Under the pieces are notes generated by a model. That model had not been told where the DNA came from and did not search any database. It saw only the letters and a program-made list of their open reading frames with translations. The position numbers were made by a program, and so were the translations under genes. From positions 2,170,001 to 2,234,000 of the forward strand of contig OU612067.1 in NCBI GenBank assembly GCA_914767715.1: 64,000 bases of DNA, given 5' to 3'. Below are positions 1 through 10,706 of the stretch, piece by piece; within the stretch, counting starts at the first letter, position 1; every line of letters begins with the position of its first letter. The DNA comes from Membranipora membranacea. Lineage: Eukaryota > Bryozoa > Gymnolaemata > Cheilostomatida > Membraniporidae.

Positions 1-133
1 GCTTTCTCGCTCTGTAACATGTGATTGTGTCTATATGTAGCGATGTCCGCAACGTGAGAATGCCAGGACTTGTGCAGTTTATGTATGTACAAATGAAAGA
101 TATATGTATATATTCTGTCTTGTCTATTTGCAG
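1..133 (+). other. intron sequence upstream of first visible ERMP1 exon
   Basis: No coding exon is recognisable here. The segment ends in a CAG acceptor at 131–133, directly before the first in-frame ERMP1 exon, so it is read as the tail of an intron whose donor lies outside the window. Confidence 0.6.
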
Positions 134-3100
134 GTATCGATATAGCGTATACATATAACGGATATCTGTATCACACTATATATGACAGTCCAGAGTATAT
201 ACCACCTGGCTGTATACAAAGAGGAGGTAACTTATCATTCATATATACATATCTATACTCTGTATATGCTCTGTATACACTTTAAATAAACACTGTATAA
301 TATATGAATCGCTCTGTCTGAGCCCTGTATACATCCTGTATACACCCTAAAAAGGCCCAGTATACAACTGTAGACCTTTGTAGGCGATGTAAGACTTTAT
401 GTTCAACTGTTGAGCCCAGATAAAATAATCAATAAAACAATCAGATTCTTATTATGTTTATTAAGGCATCCTTGTCATACTAATGGTTTCAATAAAAGAT
501 TTAGCCAATATGGCTGGCAGAGCTCAGCCAACTGCATCGATGGGGTTCAATAAGACTTTGCTACACACAATTTAGTGTGATTTCATCTGCCATGTTGAGG
601 GTGGCCATCGCTGGCTAAATCTTAGATTGACTGAGAACTTACACAAAGGTAATGCGCGTAGGTAGTGCTGAAGGTAGTGGTTGTAGGTTATATGTGATTC
701 TAACTCTCTCTCTACTTATTTTGTCTTTTGCCTTCACAGTCACTCTAAGTCTCCTCAGCATTACTTTTACATATTTATATTTGTAAAGGAGAGAATCTAT
801 TAAATATAATTAGAGCTCTAGCTAACTCAGATAAGCTGGCTGATCCCGGAGAAGCTGCACTCGGTAAGATGGTATTCTTCGACCTCCTGGGACACATTAT
901 GATATATTATCCACAGAGACTAGGAGAAATTATCAACATGGCCGTCATACTGGCTGTACTTTTAAACCTGAGCAGGAAAATCAGACAATTCAAACAACAA
1001 GGTAAGTAACTAACTGGAACCGGCCCTCCTTTTATCTGAAGAAGGATAACCCTCAATCAATGGTTAGTAGGCCTCTTTATATCTAAAGTTAAGCGTTTGT
1101 GGTCTTTTTGATATCTAGGTTTTTAAATGCTACCCGGGTGGACTGTAGTAGCATTTAGTTGTCAATGACATACCCTACCCATGTTGGTTGGGGTGTGGCT
1201 GATAGCAAAATGCAAATACCATCAAACCGGGCAACATTTTAGCGTTTAAACTACCTAATATTTTATGAGGGTTACACCTCAGATAAAGTTTTGTGATCCT
1301 CCTGGCATCGGTCTGCACACAACTTTATATATTGTAACCCTGACACTGACAGTAAGATCAAAGTAAGAAAGCTACAAACAACGGAGAGTCGTTCTCTCCT
1401 TGATAATCAGCTAATTTGGGTTGACAACTCTAACTTACAAAAATATGTCTATATTTTTGTTTTTATTTCTCAGGCCGAAGTGCTGGACTCTATCTCAAAC
1501 TAATCGGTGCTAGTTACACTATGCATGCTGCTGGATTTATAATAATGATCATAGTTAATATCTCCCTATCTCTGACTATCAGTCTAATACGACCTATGAC
1601 ATGGTTCACTTATAACTGGCTTACTGTACCGATGTTTATATTACCCGGAATAGCTACATGGATATTCACACATCAGCATGGCAAAGTTTTCTTCAACCAT
1701 CTATTTCAGGTTTGTCTCCTCATGAATACTCTCCTGTGTTAGGAGAGACTATATATTAGTAGTTATGTTGCTACATCGAAATTTGTCAAAGATTCTCTAT
1801 CATCACTTTATTCATTACCTCGACAGATTTATGCTTACGTTGTTCATGTCAATGTATATCTTCGATATTGTCATGTGTCATATAATTTTCAACTCATATC
1901 TATTTTTAGTTGGTGTCCGTATGGGATTTGGAGGTGATCTTTTTTGAAGCAGCTGTATTATTCTGGACTATATTACTTATTATATTAACTGCGTGCGGAG
2001 TAGCCTCAGCCTATGTATGTGTATTATTAGTCGTCTTCCCTCTCATCATCAGACAATTATCTCTTGACTACTTCAATATCAAAATGCAGAGTGAGTTACT
2101 TTATTACTGGTACACTGTGGTACTTGCTTGTAATGCTCTGCTGTACTGCTGTACTGCTGTACTGCTGTACTGCTGTACTGCTGTACTGCTGTACTGCTGT
2201 ACTGCTGTACTGCTGTACTGCTGTACTGCTGTACTGCTGTACTGCTGTACTGCTGTACTGCTGTACTGCTGTACTGCTGTACTGCTGTACTGCTGTACTG
2301 CTGTACTGCTGTACTGCTGTACTGCTGTACTGCTGTACTGCTGTACTGCTGTACTGCTGTACTGCTGTACTGCTGTACTGCTGTACTGCTGTACTGCTGT
2401 ACTGCTGTACTGCTGTACTGCTGTACTGCTGTACTGCTGTACTGCTGTACTGCTGTACTGCTGTACTGCTGTACTGCTGTACTGCTGTACTGCTGTACTG
2501 CTGTACTGCTGTACTGCTTCCTTATCCTGTGCTCATTTCGCTAAGATCCAAGATTTTGTTGGATGAAAAAAGCTTAGATTAAAATAACAAGAATTCCACT
2601 ATTTCAATGATACATTATACAGGTTCATCAAAGCTATACCTGACACTTACGGGACTGTCCCTGTTCGTACCCTTCCTCCACGTAATGCAGTTTGTACATA
2701 TGGTTAATATATTCTTCATGCCGCTGATGGGACGCGTTGGGAGCGAACTCAACACTGATATTGTCATCGCTCTTATCAGCTTACTGCCAGTATTTATCTT
2801 ATCTACTTACCTTGTAAGTTAAACCCTCAGTATAACTTACTCTCTACCTATAGTACACATGCTCATTTTGCGCGCTTAAAGGGCAACCAGGGTTTCAAAC
2901 AAGTTCTCATTGATCGATAGCAGATTATACCTTATGTATAGGGAAAAAGAGCAAATCTAAATCGGATGATAATTCAGTGTGAATTCTCTTGAAACATTTC
3001 ATTCATCAAGTGCTAAAATGCTGCTCAAACTCAACTAAAATAGAACCACACTGAGCAGTTTCCAGTTCCTGTTATATTTAGCCTTTGCCCTGTCATTGTT

Positions 3101-5767
3101 ACAGCAATGTCTTTGAACGTCCCCTAAACTGAAGTATAACTCAGCCAACTACTTTGAGTTTTGCACAGCATCATGCACAAAGCTGATGCTGCATAGCACA
3201 TTCTTTACTACCAATTTATGCATTGCTGCAAAACCTTGGTTGGCCTCTAAGGACGTTTTTAGGAACTCTGTGGTAGTAAATTGATGATGAATGATCTGTT
3301 AAGAACATAGACTTAATAATAATAATTATAATTAAATCTATGGTTGAGAATGATTGTTACATTATGATATAGGCTATGTAGAAGTTGCTTACCCACTGAC
3401 TAAAAGAAGATGACTCCATGAATGAGTACTTGCCCTTGTTGATGTATTATTCTATGATGGTTATCATTCAAGTAAATTCCTTTTTAATTTTTATGTGATG
3501 TATTTTGTTGACAGGCTGGATTTCTGCATGTTAGTAAAAACCTTTCACCTCTGGTAGTTAAGTTTCTCGGTATAACAGTGATATTCTCAGTGATGGCTTG
3601 TTTTACCAGTCTGGGATTCCCATATTCTGCTAATATCACTTCTCCTTCTGCTCAGAGACATGTGCTACACGTGAGTATCAAACTTACTTCCCAACTTACA
3701 CCGCTGTTAGTATAGACATGTCATAGTCATGTTGGGGTAGCAGAGTGGTGTAGTGGTTAGGATTCGAGCTTCTCAATCTGAGAGTGGTAAGGTTTGAATC
3801 CCAGTCTCTACCCATGCTGTAAATTGAGGTGAGCTCTTCATATAAAACGCTAGTTTGTCCACCTCTACCTTGCAAAGAGGTGCACTAAATAGATGTGATA
3901 AATCATATTCCATATACAAAAGCATGTTCTCATTTGCCCCGAGAGGGGTCGCCTTCTATAGGAAATAAAGTTCATATTATTATGACTAGCATTATATTAT
4001 TATTCTTATCTCATACTGTAAAATGTATCAAACTCAAACTTCCTGATGATATCTAAAATTACTCTTTATGCTTATATATGTAAAATAATGCTATAGAATT
4101 GTTTCTTGTGAACAACTTTTGGTTCATATTTCTTTATCTGTAGCATTTCACCAGAGAGTTTTATTCATTCGATGGATCTCTTGAGAAGGCTGATCATGGA
4201 TTGATGTATCTACCATTCGATGCTAACGGTGCTTCAGTCCTACAGCATATACCAGAGATTAAATCTCTACAGTTACAGTATCTCGACCCAGATTATGCTT
4301 ACTGTGGCTTCCCTTATTACATACCAATGATCAATCTACTCAAGTAAGTCATCTCCACCTCATTTTATGAAGTTCAAAAATTATGATAATTTGAGTAGAG
4401 CTACTCATCCCTCCTGATTTATATTTTCCGATGTATTTATAGTGGTCAGGTGACTTCTTATTGATGATTTGGTGACTTATAGAAATCATGTGACTTACAG
4501 AGATCATGTGACTTATAGAGGTCATGTAACTTATTGGTATTGGTCAGGTGACTGATTATTGATAATGTGTGTCGTAAGAGGTCATGTGACTTCTTAATAA
4601 TGATCAGGTGACTCGTTTATAGTTGTCAGCTGCTGTCATTCTTGAATTTGATGATAGCAGATGACTGAAAGCTGATTGGATGTATATTGACATGATATCA
4701 GCACCGCTTGCGTATCCTTTCAGGTGATCACCTGATCACAGTGTTTCTCTATTTTTAGGGAGGTCTACATTAACAATGATATGGCTAAACCTAAACTAAT
4801 CAACAGTGTAAGCTTCTCACATAACAGAGAAGTCCGGACACCAGACACTATCAGATATCACATCACTGCTGCAGGTATATATCAGCCTAAATAACAATTA
4901 CCTGGACTGTGTTCGACACATCAAGTTTACTTGTGGGCATAGATTATCATTTCTCGCAAACACTGGAAGAAAGAACAAGCTTCTGACATTGGAGAATGAT
5001 GGCATAGTAGTATTTGTAATATATATACCAGAACTGTAATTTATCATATTTGGTAGAGCCATATGAGCCATACATGAGTATCAAATCATTTAAAACTTTA
5101 TATTACAGGTGAGCAAGTACACATTAATATATACATGGCAGTTAGAGGTGGAGCTAATCTTACAGCTTGGTCATTCACTGAAGGAACTCCCATACCCTCC
5201 AAGATGCCTAAAGAGATCAAACGGCACCATTACTTTGTATACACTACCTCAGCCATAGAACCTCATCCTAATAGACAATTCTGGGTCGATATTCAGGTAA
5301 GATTAATAAATAAAATCCTGATTTTGTGCTGGTAAAGTGCATTCAAATTACTCTATCAGATTCCGCGGTTACTCATTATTGTAGGGGGAAGAGTCAACCT
5401 AGAGAGTAGGGCAGTTTTGGTAGATATGATATATTTTTAATCTTTGTAGTTTAATCAGTTTGTTACACTACAGACATTTATTTTTTGTTATTTCTTAGTT
5501 ATGGTATATTTGTTGTTAAAGACTCGCAGACAGGGATATCTGAGAGTTGTGGTTCTATATTACATACCTAGTAACGTATATCATATATTACAGGTACCAT
5601 CAGACACATCAGACTTAGACAGAGCTTGGTTAGATATCAGTCTATCAGCTCATTACTTAGACGGACCCGATAGTATGACTCCAGAGTTAGAAGAATTACT
5701 GAGTAGATTTCCTGATTGGACCGTACCTCTCGGTTGGGTCGCTACTCTACAACATTACCGAATCTAA
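134..5767 (+). CDS. ERMP1: ERMP1-like endoplasmic reticulum M28 metallopeptidase, C-terminal ten exons (5' partial)
   Basis: Exons: 134–226, 789–1001, 1474–1709, 1910–2090, 2623–2813, 3515–3670, 4144–4343, 4759–4874, 5109–5296, 5594–5767. All use GT/AG and phases agree; they give 581 residues plus TAA. The first exon matches the end of the M28 peptidase domain (GIDIAYTYNGYLYHT, like GIDLAF.ENGYIYHT of ERMP1). Exons 2–6 encode several hydrophobic membrane helices, including the conserved LMGRVGSELN segment. Exons 7–10 encode the luminal C-terminal domain with the family ending SAHYLDGPDS…FPDWT. The family is an ER multipass membrane protease of the Fxna/ERMP1 type. The catalytic zinc-binding half lies upstream of the window. 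The last eight or nine codons are encoded by the first unit of a 31-bp minisatellite (separate entry). Identification is strong; exon ends are predicted. Confidence 0.93.
2138..2518. repeat. 8-bp microsatellite (TGCTGTAC)n in ERMP1 intron 4
   Basis: About 47 near-perfect copies of an 8-bp unit begin about 48 bases after the exon 4 donor. Because 8 is not a multiple of 3, all frames on the + strand stay open and give an artefactual LLYCCTAV repeat peptide. The perfect homogeneity implies recent expansion. Confidence 0.97.
3733..3960 (+). mobile_element. tRNA-derived SINE in ERMP1 intron 6
   Basis: The head (about 3733–3813) looks like a degenerate tRNA: a GGGGTAGC start, an A-box-like TGGTGTAGTGGTTAG and a B-box-like GGTTTGAATCC about 30 bases later. 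A non-tRNA tail follows, ending near an AT-rich stretch. It cannot be a working tRNA because the acceptor stem and anticodon arm do not fold cleanly and it lies inside an intron. SINE type and exact ends are inferred. Confidence 0.65.
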
Positions 5768-6112
5768 TGTGGCTACACAACAGCATACCCATATCTAAAG
5801 CAGTTACAATGCAACATTACCTCATCAAAACCGGATACACTACAACATTACTTTATTAAAAACATCTACACTACAACATTACCGTATCGAAACCGGCTAC
5901 ACTACAACACTACGTTAAGAACAGCTACACTACGACATCACCATATCAAAAGCGTCTACACTACAACTTTACTCCATCTAAAACAGTTACACTACAACAT
6001 TTCCTTATTAAAAATCGCTAAACTACAACTTCAACATTACCGCATGTGAAAAGTCTACATTACGACATAACCCTATCTAAAACGGTGACACCGACAATCC
6101 GACATACTACCA
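5742..6112 (+). repeat. 31-bp minisatellite overlapping the ERMP1 stop codon
   Basis: About eleven imperfect units of 31 bp (individual units 28–37 bp) with consensus near ctacactacaacattacc plus ATCAAAACG. The first unit begins at 5742, inside the coding exon. It supplies the last codons (ATLQHYRI) and the TAA at 5765–5767, and the rest runs through the 3' UTR. Confidence 0.9.
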
Positions 6113-6371
6113 TATCTATAACCATATATACGCACCTTCAGACAATCTCTCCTGACTGTCACGGCAGCGGCAGCAGAAGAAGCCAAACTTGCTCTATATG
6201 TATCTCTAATTCAAGATCAAAATATGATTGATGCTCACTTTAGTATTGTGATATGATCTCGTCTAATTTTTGATTATTTTGTTGTTATTGACTGGTATGA
6301 TTATTTGCTTTATTTGCTTGTAGGGTTTTAGTATAGAGTGATATCAAGTAGTGAAATTTAACTTCTTGGTG

Positions 6372-6660
6372 GTATACACTAATATATAGTTATATACACT
6401 GATATATAGTTATATACACTAATATATAGTCATATACACTAATATATAGTTATATACACTAATATATAGTTATATACACTAATATATAGTTATATACACT
6501 GATATATAGTTTATATACACTGATATATAGTTATATACACTAATATATAGTTATATACCCTAATATATAGTTATATGCACTAGTATATAGTTTATATACA
6601 CTAATATATAGTTATATACACTAATATATAGTTATATACACTAGTATATACTTGTGCACA
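6372..6660. repeat. 20-bp AT-rich minisatellite
   Basis: About 14 copies of a 20-bp unit, gttatatacactaatatata, with a few 21-bp variants (an extra T) and A/G changes at one position. It lies downstream of the ERMP1 3' end. No coding potential. Confidence 0.93.
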
Positions 6661-6665
6661 AATAT

Positions 6666-8182
6666 AAACTGATATGCAGTTATATTCAGGGTGATATGCA
6701 TTTATAAATTTTATTGATTGTCTTCTGCACATGCTTATCTTTCTGTTAATTTGCATTTGAACCAATTCTTGAATCATGACAGTCCACTGTTAAGTGTCAT
6801 TTTTTGTGAGTGACTTGAGAATTTTTGAGTGGAGTCTATAATTTATCGTACAGATTTTTCGATGATTGAATAAAAAATACAAACATTTCCTAGATGATCA
6901 ACATTGTGCTCCTTTGTAAAGACATCAATAAAAAACTTTGAGGATATGAAACTAATATCAAGAGAAACTGATGTCTGTGTTGCTTGTAGTGTATTAGTGT
7001 AGAGTGTTAGTGTGTCAGTGTTTACAAAAGTAGTTACAAAACATGTGTGCAAAGCCTGATTCCCAATAGCAGATGACAATGACTCTTGCAATGTACTTGC
7101 AATAATCCTACAACTTGTGGTTCACAATTGCATTAGATTTCACTCAGTTTTGCAGTAGTTGTGCAATAATCTTACAGCTCCAAGAGTGTGGTTCACTATT
7201 TTTTACAAATTGGAATAAGATTTATTTTAAATCTAATTCCGATGGTAACATATCAGCTAAAAACCCAGCTCTATGGTTCACAATAAAATTTTATTAACAT
7301 ATCACATTGCAACTCTTGTGCAACCGTCTCAGAATCAAAAGTCTGGTGTCGTCAAAATTCTGGCGTGGGTCTTACAAGACGTACAACAGTCTTAGGATTC
7401 CTACTGAGATTCCTACTGAGATTCCTACTGAGATTCCTACTGAGATTTTGTTGGTTCAGAATTGCAGAACTGGTGCAACTTGCTGAGACACCAATAATCT
7501 TCTCCGCACCATAAGATGGGTGATATAGAGAAGTAACACAAATATTTATTGACAAACCTGATTAAAGTTTCTAAGAAACAGGAATGTAATCATATACCAA
7601 TATATATTTATGATCTCTGTAATACTATAAAGATAACTTCTGCTGATATCTTAAATTGAATATTTCATCATTACTTGTTTGCCGTTTGTTTCCGTCTCGC
7701 AGTTTTTATCTTTCATTTGAGCCCACAAGTTATTCTCAGTAAGCGTAAAAACACAATGATGCAGTCTTCGTTGGTGACAACGGCTAACACAGCGGTGATC
7801 AGGTAACTTAGGCCACACTGACCAGGGTTTGCTCAAACTCAGAATTTTAATACTGTGGCTCGCGGATATAAAATGGAGCTCAAAATTACAGAAGTGATTT
7901 CCATCTACAGCTGCCTAGTCATTGCTCAGTAAATATTCTCGTAACTTGTTTACTTGGTTTGGTTTCTATTTCATCAAACAGGAAACTAAACAGATAGATT
8001 TGAATCATAGCTGATGGCTTATGGCAAGGTCCAAGGCCAGGACACAATACACAACTCTAACATCCATTGACTTGATAGATGACTATTATTAGTCCGAGCT
8101 TTTGCTATGACCATTATTGACATACTGAAAAACACTGGTCACAGGGTAGTCAACAGCCATAGACTCGAAGGTTTTCATAAAT
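6666..8182. other. intergenic, no supported gene
   Basis: Only short open frames are present and none has family similarity. The one local feature is four perfect tandem copies of a 12-bp unit (GATTCCTACTGA) at 7396–7443. Confidence 0.6.
7396..7443. repeat. 12-bp tandem repeat, four copies
   Basis: Four perfect copies of GATTCCTACTGA in a row, in otherwise featureless intergenic sequence. Confidence 0.95.
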
Positions 8183-8329
8183 ATGATTATTGTGTTTATG
8201 GTCTCGATGATACTTAGCTGCAGCATCAATGCTATAAACATTGAGAATCTAAGTCTAGATCATAGACAAAACACAACACTAGACTGGACACTGTGTAGTA
8301 AATATCCTATGAAAAAGTGTCCTCATTAA
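8183..8329 (+). CDS. possible small secreted peptide, 48 residues (tentative)
   Basis: A short frame starts with a signal-peptide-like stretch (MIIVFMVSMILSCSINA). A 31-residue remainder follows with an N-glycosylation sequon (NTT) and two cysteines (LCSKYP and KKCPH), then TAA. Its 3' half lies in the left arm of the large inverted repeat. There is no homologue I recognise and no splice evidence; the frame could be chance, or the first exon of a lost gene. Confidence 0.22.
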   Translation: MIIVFMVSMILSCSINAINIENLSLDHRQNTTLDWTLCSKYPMKKCPH

Positions 8330-8415
8330 ATACTGTGACGCAACGACATCTCACTGTGGTAGAAAAAGCAATGATGCATGTGTTTTTCGGAGTAATCTCC
8401 CTTTGATGCAGATAT

Positions 8416-8588
8416 TTTTATAGATTTTATAGTATTTGTCAAATACTATAAAATCTATAAAAATAGAATATAGACAAAGCTGTGACCTGTGCTGCTGAAG
8501 ATTGCTGCTGCTATTCTGTATCAAATAATGGATACAGAATAGCAGCAGCAATCTTCAGCAGCACAGGTCACAGCTTTGTCTATATTCT
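8416..8588. repeat. two adjacent near-perfect hairpins inside the left arm
   Basis: Hairpin 1 (about 8416–8464) pairs TTTTTATAGATTTTATAG with its complement around a central TTGTCAA. Hairpin 2 pairs 8464–8522 with 8531–8588 (about 58 bp, essentially perfect) around the loop aaataatg. Hairpin 2 spans the segment AGCTGTGACCTGTGCTGC. In the other copy of this sequence (10448–10555) the same stretch is present once, with no hairpin. Confidence 0.93.
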
Positions 8589-8629
8589 GTCTAACTCATC
8601 ACTTATTTCGATTAAGCAAAAATGGCATA

Positions 8630-8860
8630 GAAATATTAGTTAAACAGCATATCATACTTGCATAGTAATCTAAATTCAAAAGTGGGAGATTTCAATTTAC
8701 AGCGATACCGCATGTCATCGCAATGCTCCGTGGGTGCGATATACCCGAGCGATCCACATGGGGGTTTGAGGGCATTGTGATCTCCCAACAGGGTTCAGGA
8801 TAGAACCCGGCCGCTGATGCTCTGAGAGCGTTTCTAGCCACTAGGAAAGGCTAAAAATGC
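8630..8860 (+). repeat. dispersed repeat, copy A
   Basis: A block of about 230 bp running from GTGGGAGATTTCAATTTACAG to GATGCTCTGAGAGCGTTTC. It recurs inverted at about 10198–10420 and, more diverged, at 34440–34735. The third, distant copy shows that this is a dispersed family and not merely part of the local inverted repeat. Confidence 0.8.
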
Positions 8861-9934
8861 ATATTTGATCCCAAATAATTTCATCTCGAAGGCCATGAAA
8901 CCTGTATAGCTATTTGCACTTGGAATCAAACTGAGCATCGTTTTTCTAGGGCTAGCTTTGTTATTTTGTGATGGCTGGGAATCAGAGCATACCGCAGAAT
9001 AAGAGTTTTAAAGAGTGAAGTACAGTTGGATGCACATTTAAAGTAATACATATGATAATGTACGGGTGACAAACAATATTAGTCAAATTTGGCGCAAGCA
9101 CTACGGTACCAATAGAGTGTTGGACTGCCCTTTCTGCTGCATAGAAATTTGTATCTACAACTGGGTTAGTGAGTTGAGCACTCCTTGGTTTGAGGCCTCC
9201 CGATTCTTGCGGCCGAATAGAGAGCAGTCCGCTGCTGAGGGATCACTAGTTGCACTTAAAAAGTCTGTACACTCAGAGCAGTTTAGTTTTTTGACTTCAA
9301 AGAATGTATTCACCTTAAAAAAATACGTATACTAAGAACTAATAATGAGCAGCCAGCCTGATACACTTAGGGATATCAATACAGGCATATACCAACCATA
9401 CAAATTATATTTTTGCTGGTAACAAATAGCATGTGGTGGTCTAACCTGTTATCGCAAGCTTTGTTGTGGGGTAGGTGGTTCAACAAGTTTATCAAGATAG
9501 TCAGGGGTCATTCAAACATACTTGGCTTAATTAAACTGATGCATAAACTAGTCCAACGCACAAGATGATCTTGTAAAATTGTATGGTGAAAGATGGATTC
9601 CTACAATGCAATTTTAGATTGGAATGTCTAAAGGGGATCAGAAGAAAATCCAAAATCCTGTTATAATACTGATGGGAACCAAACCACAATGCATTATTGG
9701 ATATTGCTGCAAGGTGATTGTGACCCTGTTCTCAGTCGTTGTTTTAGGAAATGTAGAATTCATGGCTAATGATTATTACCTAACATCTATTATAGAATTT
9801 TAGCAGATCAAATCCTTTACAACAAAACCTGAAAATTAACCCATGAAACAATCGGAGCATAATATGGGAAGATGACATTCTTCCAACAATACAAAATAGA
9901 GAGCTTTGAGGGGGTTGGGAGAAAGTCTATAATG

Positions 9935-10706
9935 ATATTATATACTGATGAGAATTAAACCACTGCGTATTCCAAGTGCAAATAGCTATATATGTTATCA
10001 TCGCCTTCGAGATGAGACAGTGTAGCGTGCAGGTACATTCATTTTCAAAATGTTCAGTACTATGATTTAGGCTCCAATGGGTACTAAGTATCAGCATTAT
10101 ATTTACAATCACTGTTTAACTAATATCTCTATGTCATTTTTTGCTCAATCAAAATAAGTGATGAGAAAAACAGAATATAGACAAATGTGTCAGATATGCG
10201 TTTTTAGCCTTTCCTAGTGGCTAGAAACGCTCTCAGAGCATCAGCGGCCGGGTTCTATCCTGAACCCTGTTGGGAGATCACAATGCCCTCAAACCCCCAT
10301 GTGGATCGCTCGGGTATATCGCACCCACGGAGCATTGCGATGACATGCGGTATCGCTGTAAATTGAAATCTCCCACTTTTGAATTTAGATCACTATGCAA
10401 GTATGATATGCTGTTTAACTAATATTTCTATGCCATCTTTGCTTAATCAAAATATGTGATGAGTTAGACAGAATATAGACAAAGCTGTGACCTGTGCTGC
10501 CGAAGATTGCTGCTGCTATTCTATATCTAATTCTATAAAATCTATAAAATTATCTGCATCAAAGGGAGATAACTCCGAAAAACACATGCATCATTGCTTA
10601 TTCTACCACAGTGAGATGTCATTGCGTCGCAGTATTTAATGAGGACACTTTTTGATGCTCAGTGCCAGTCTAGTGTTGTGTGTTTTGTCTATGGTCTATC
10701 TAGATG
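9935..10706 (-). repeat. right arm of large imperfect inverted repeat
   Basis: Reverse-complement partner of 8250–8960, with about 1 kb of unrelated sequence between the arms. The outer part of this arm contains the 5' flank, the start codon (10655) and the signal-peptide codons of the downstream receptor gene. The homologous part of the left arm lacks the ATG. Confidence 0.9.
10198..10420 (-). repeat. dispersed repeat, copy B
   Basis: Inverted copy of the block at 8630–8860, sharing the GCTCTGAGAGCGTTTCTAG end and the CATTGCGATGACATGCGGTA core. It lies in the right arm of the inverted repeat. Confidence 0.8.

Larger units (their letters stand above)
8250..8960 (+). repeat. left arm of large imperfect inverted repeat
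   Basis: This segment is the reverse complement, with substitutions and indels, of about 9935–10706. Matched landmarks include the CATAGACAAAACAC block (near 8260 and 10690), AAGTGTCCTCATTAAATACTG (near 8315 and 10630), the dispersed repeat ending in GCTCTGAGAGCGTTTCTAG, and CCAAGTGCAAATAGCTAT (near 8920 and 9970). The arm carries an extra local inversion at about 8439–8530 that the right arm lacks. Confidence 0.9.

Noticed and set aside
1910-2582. Long frames encoding LLYCCTAV repeats
   Set aside because: Product of an 8-bp microsatellite that is open in all + frames. Only 1910–2090 is a real exon (ERMP1).
3733-3813. Functional tRNA gene
   Set aside because: Stems do not pair properly and a SINE body follows; it sits inside an ERMP1 intron.
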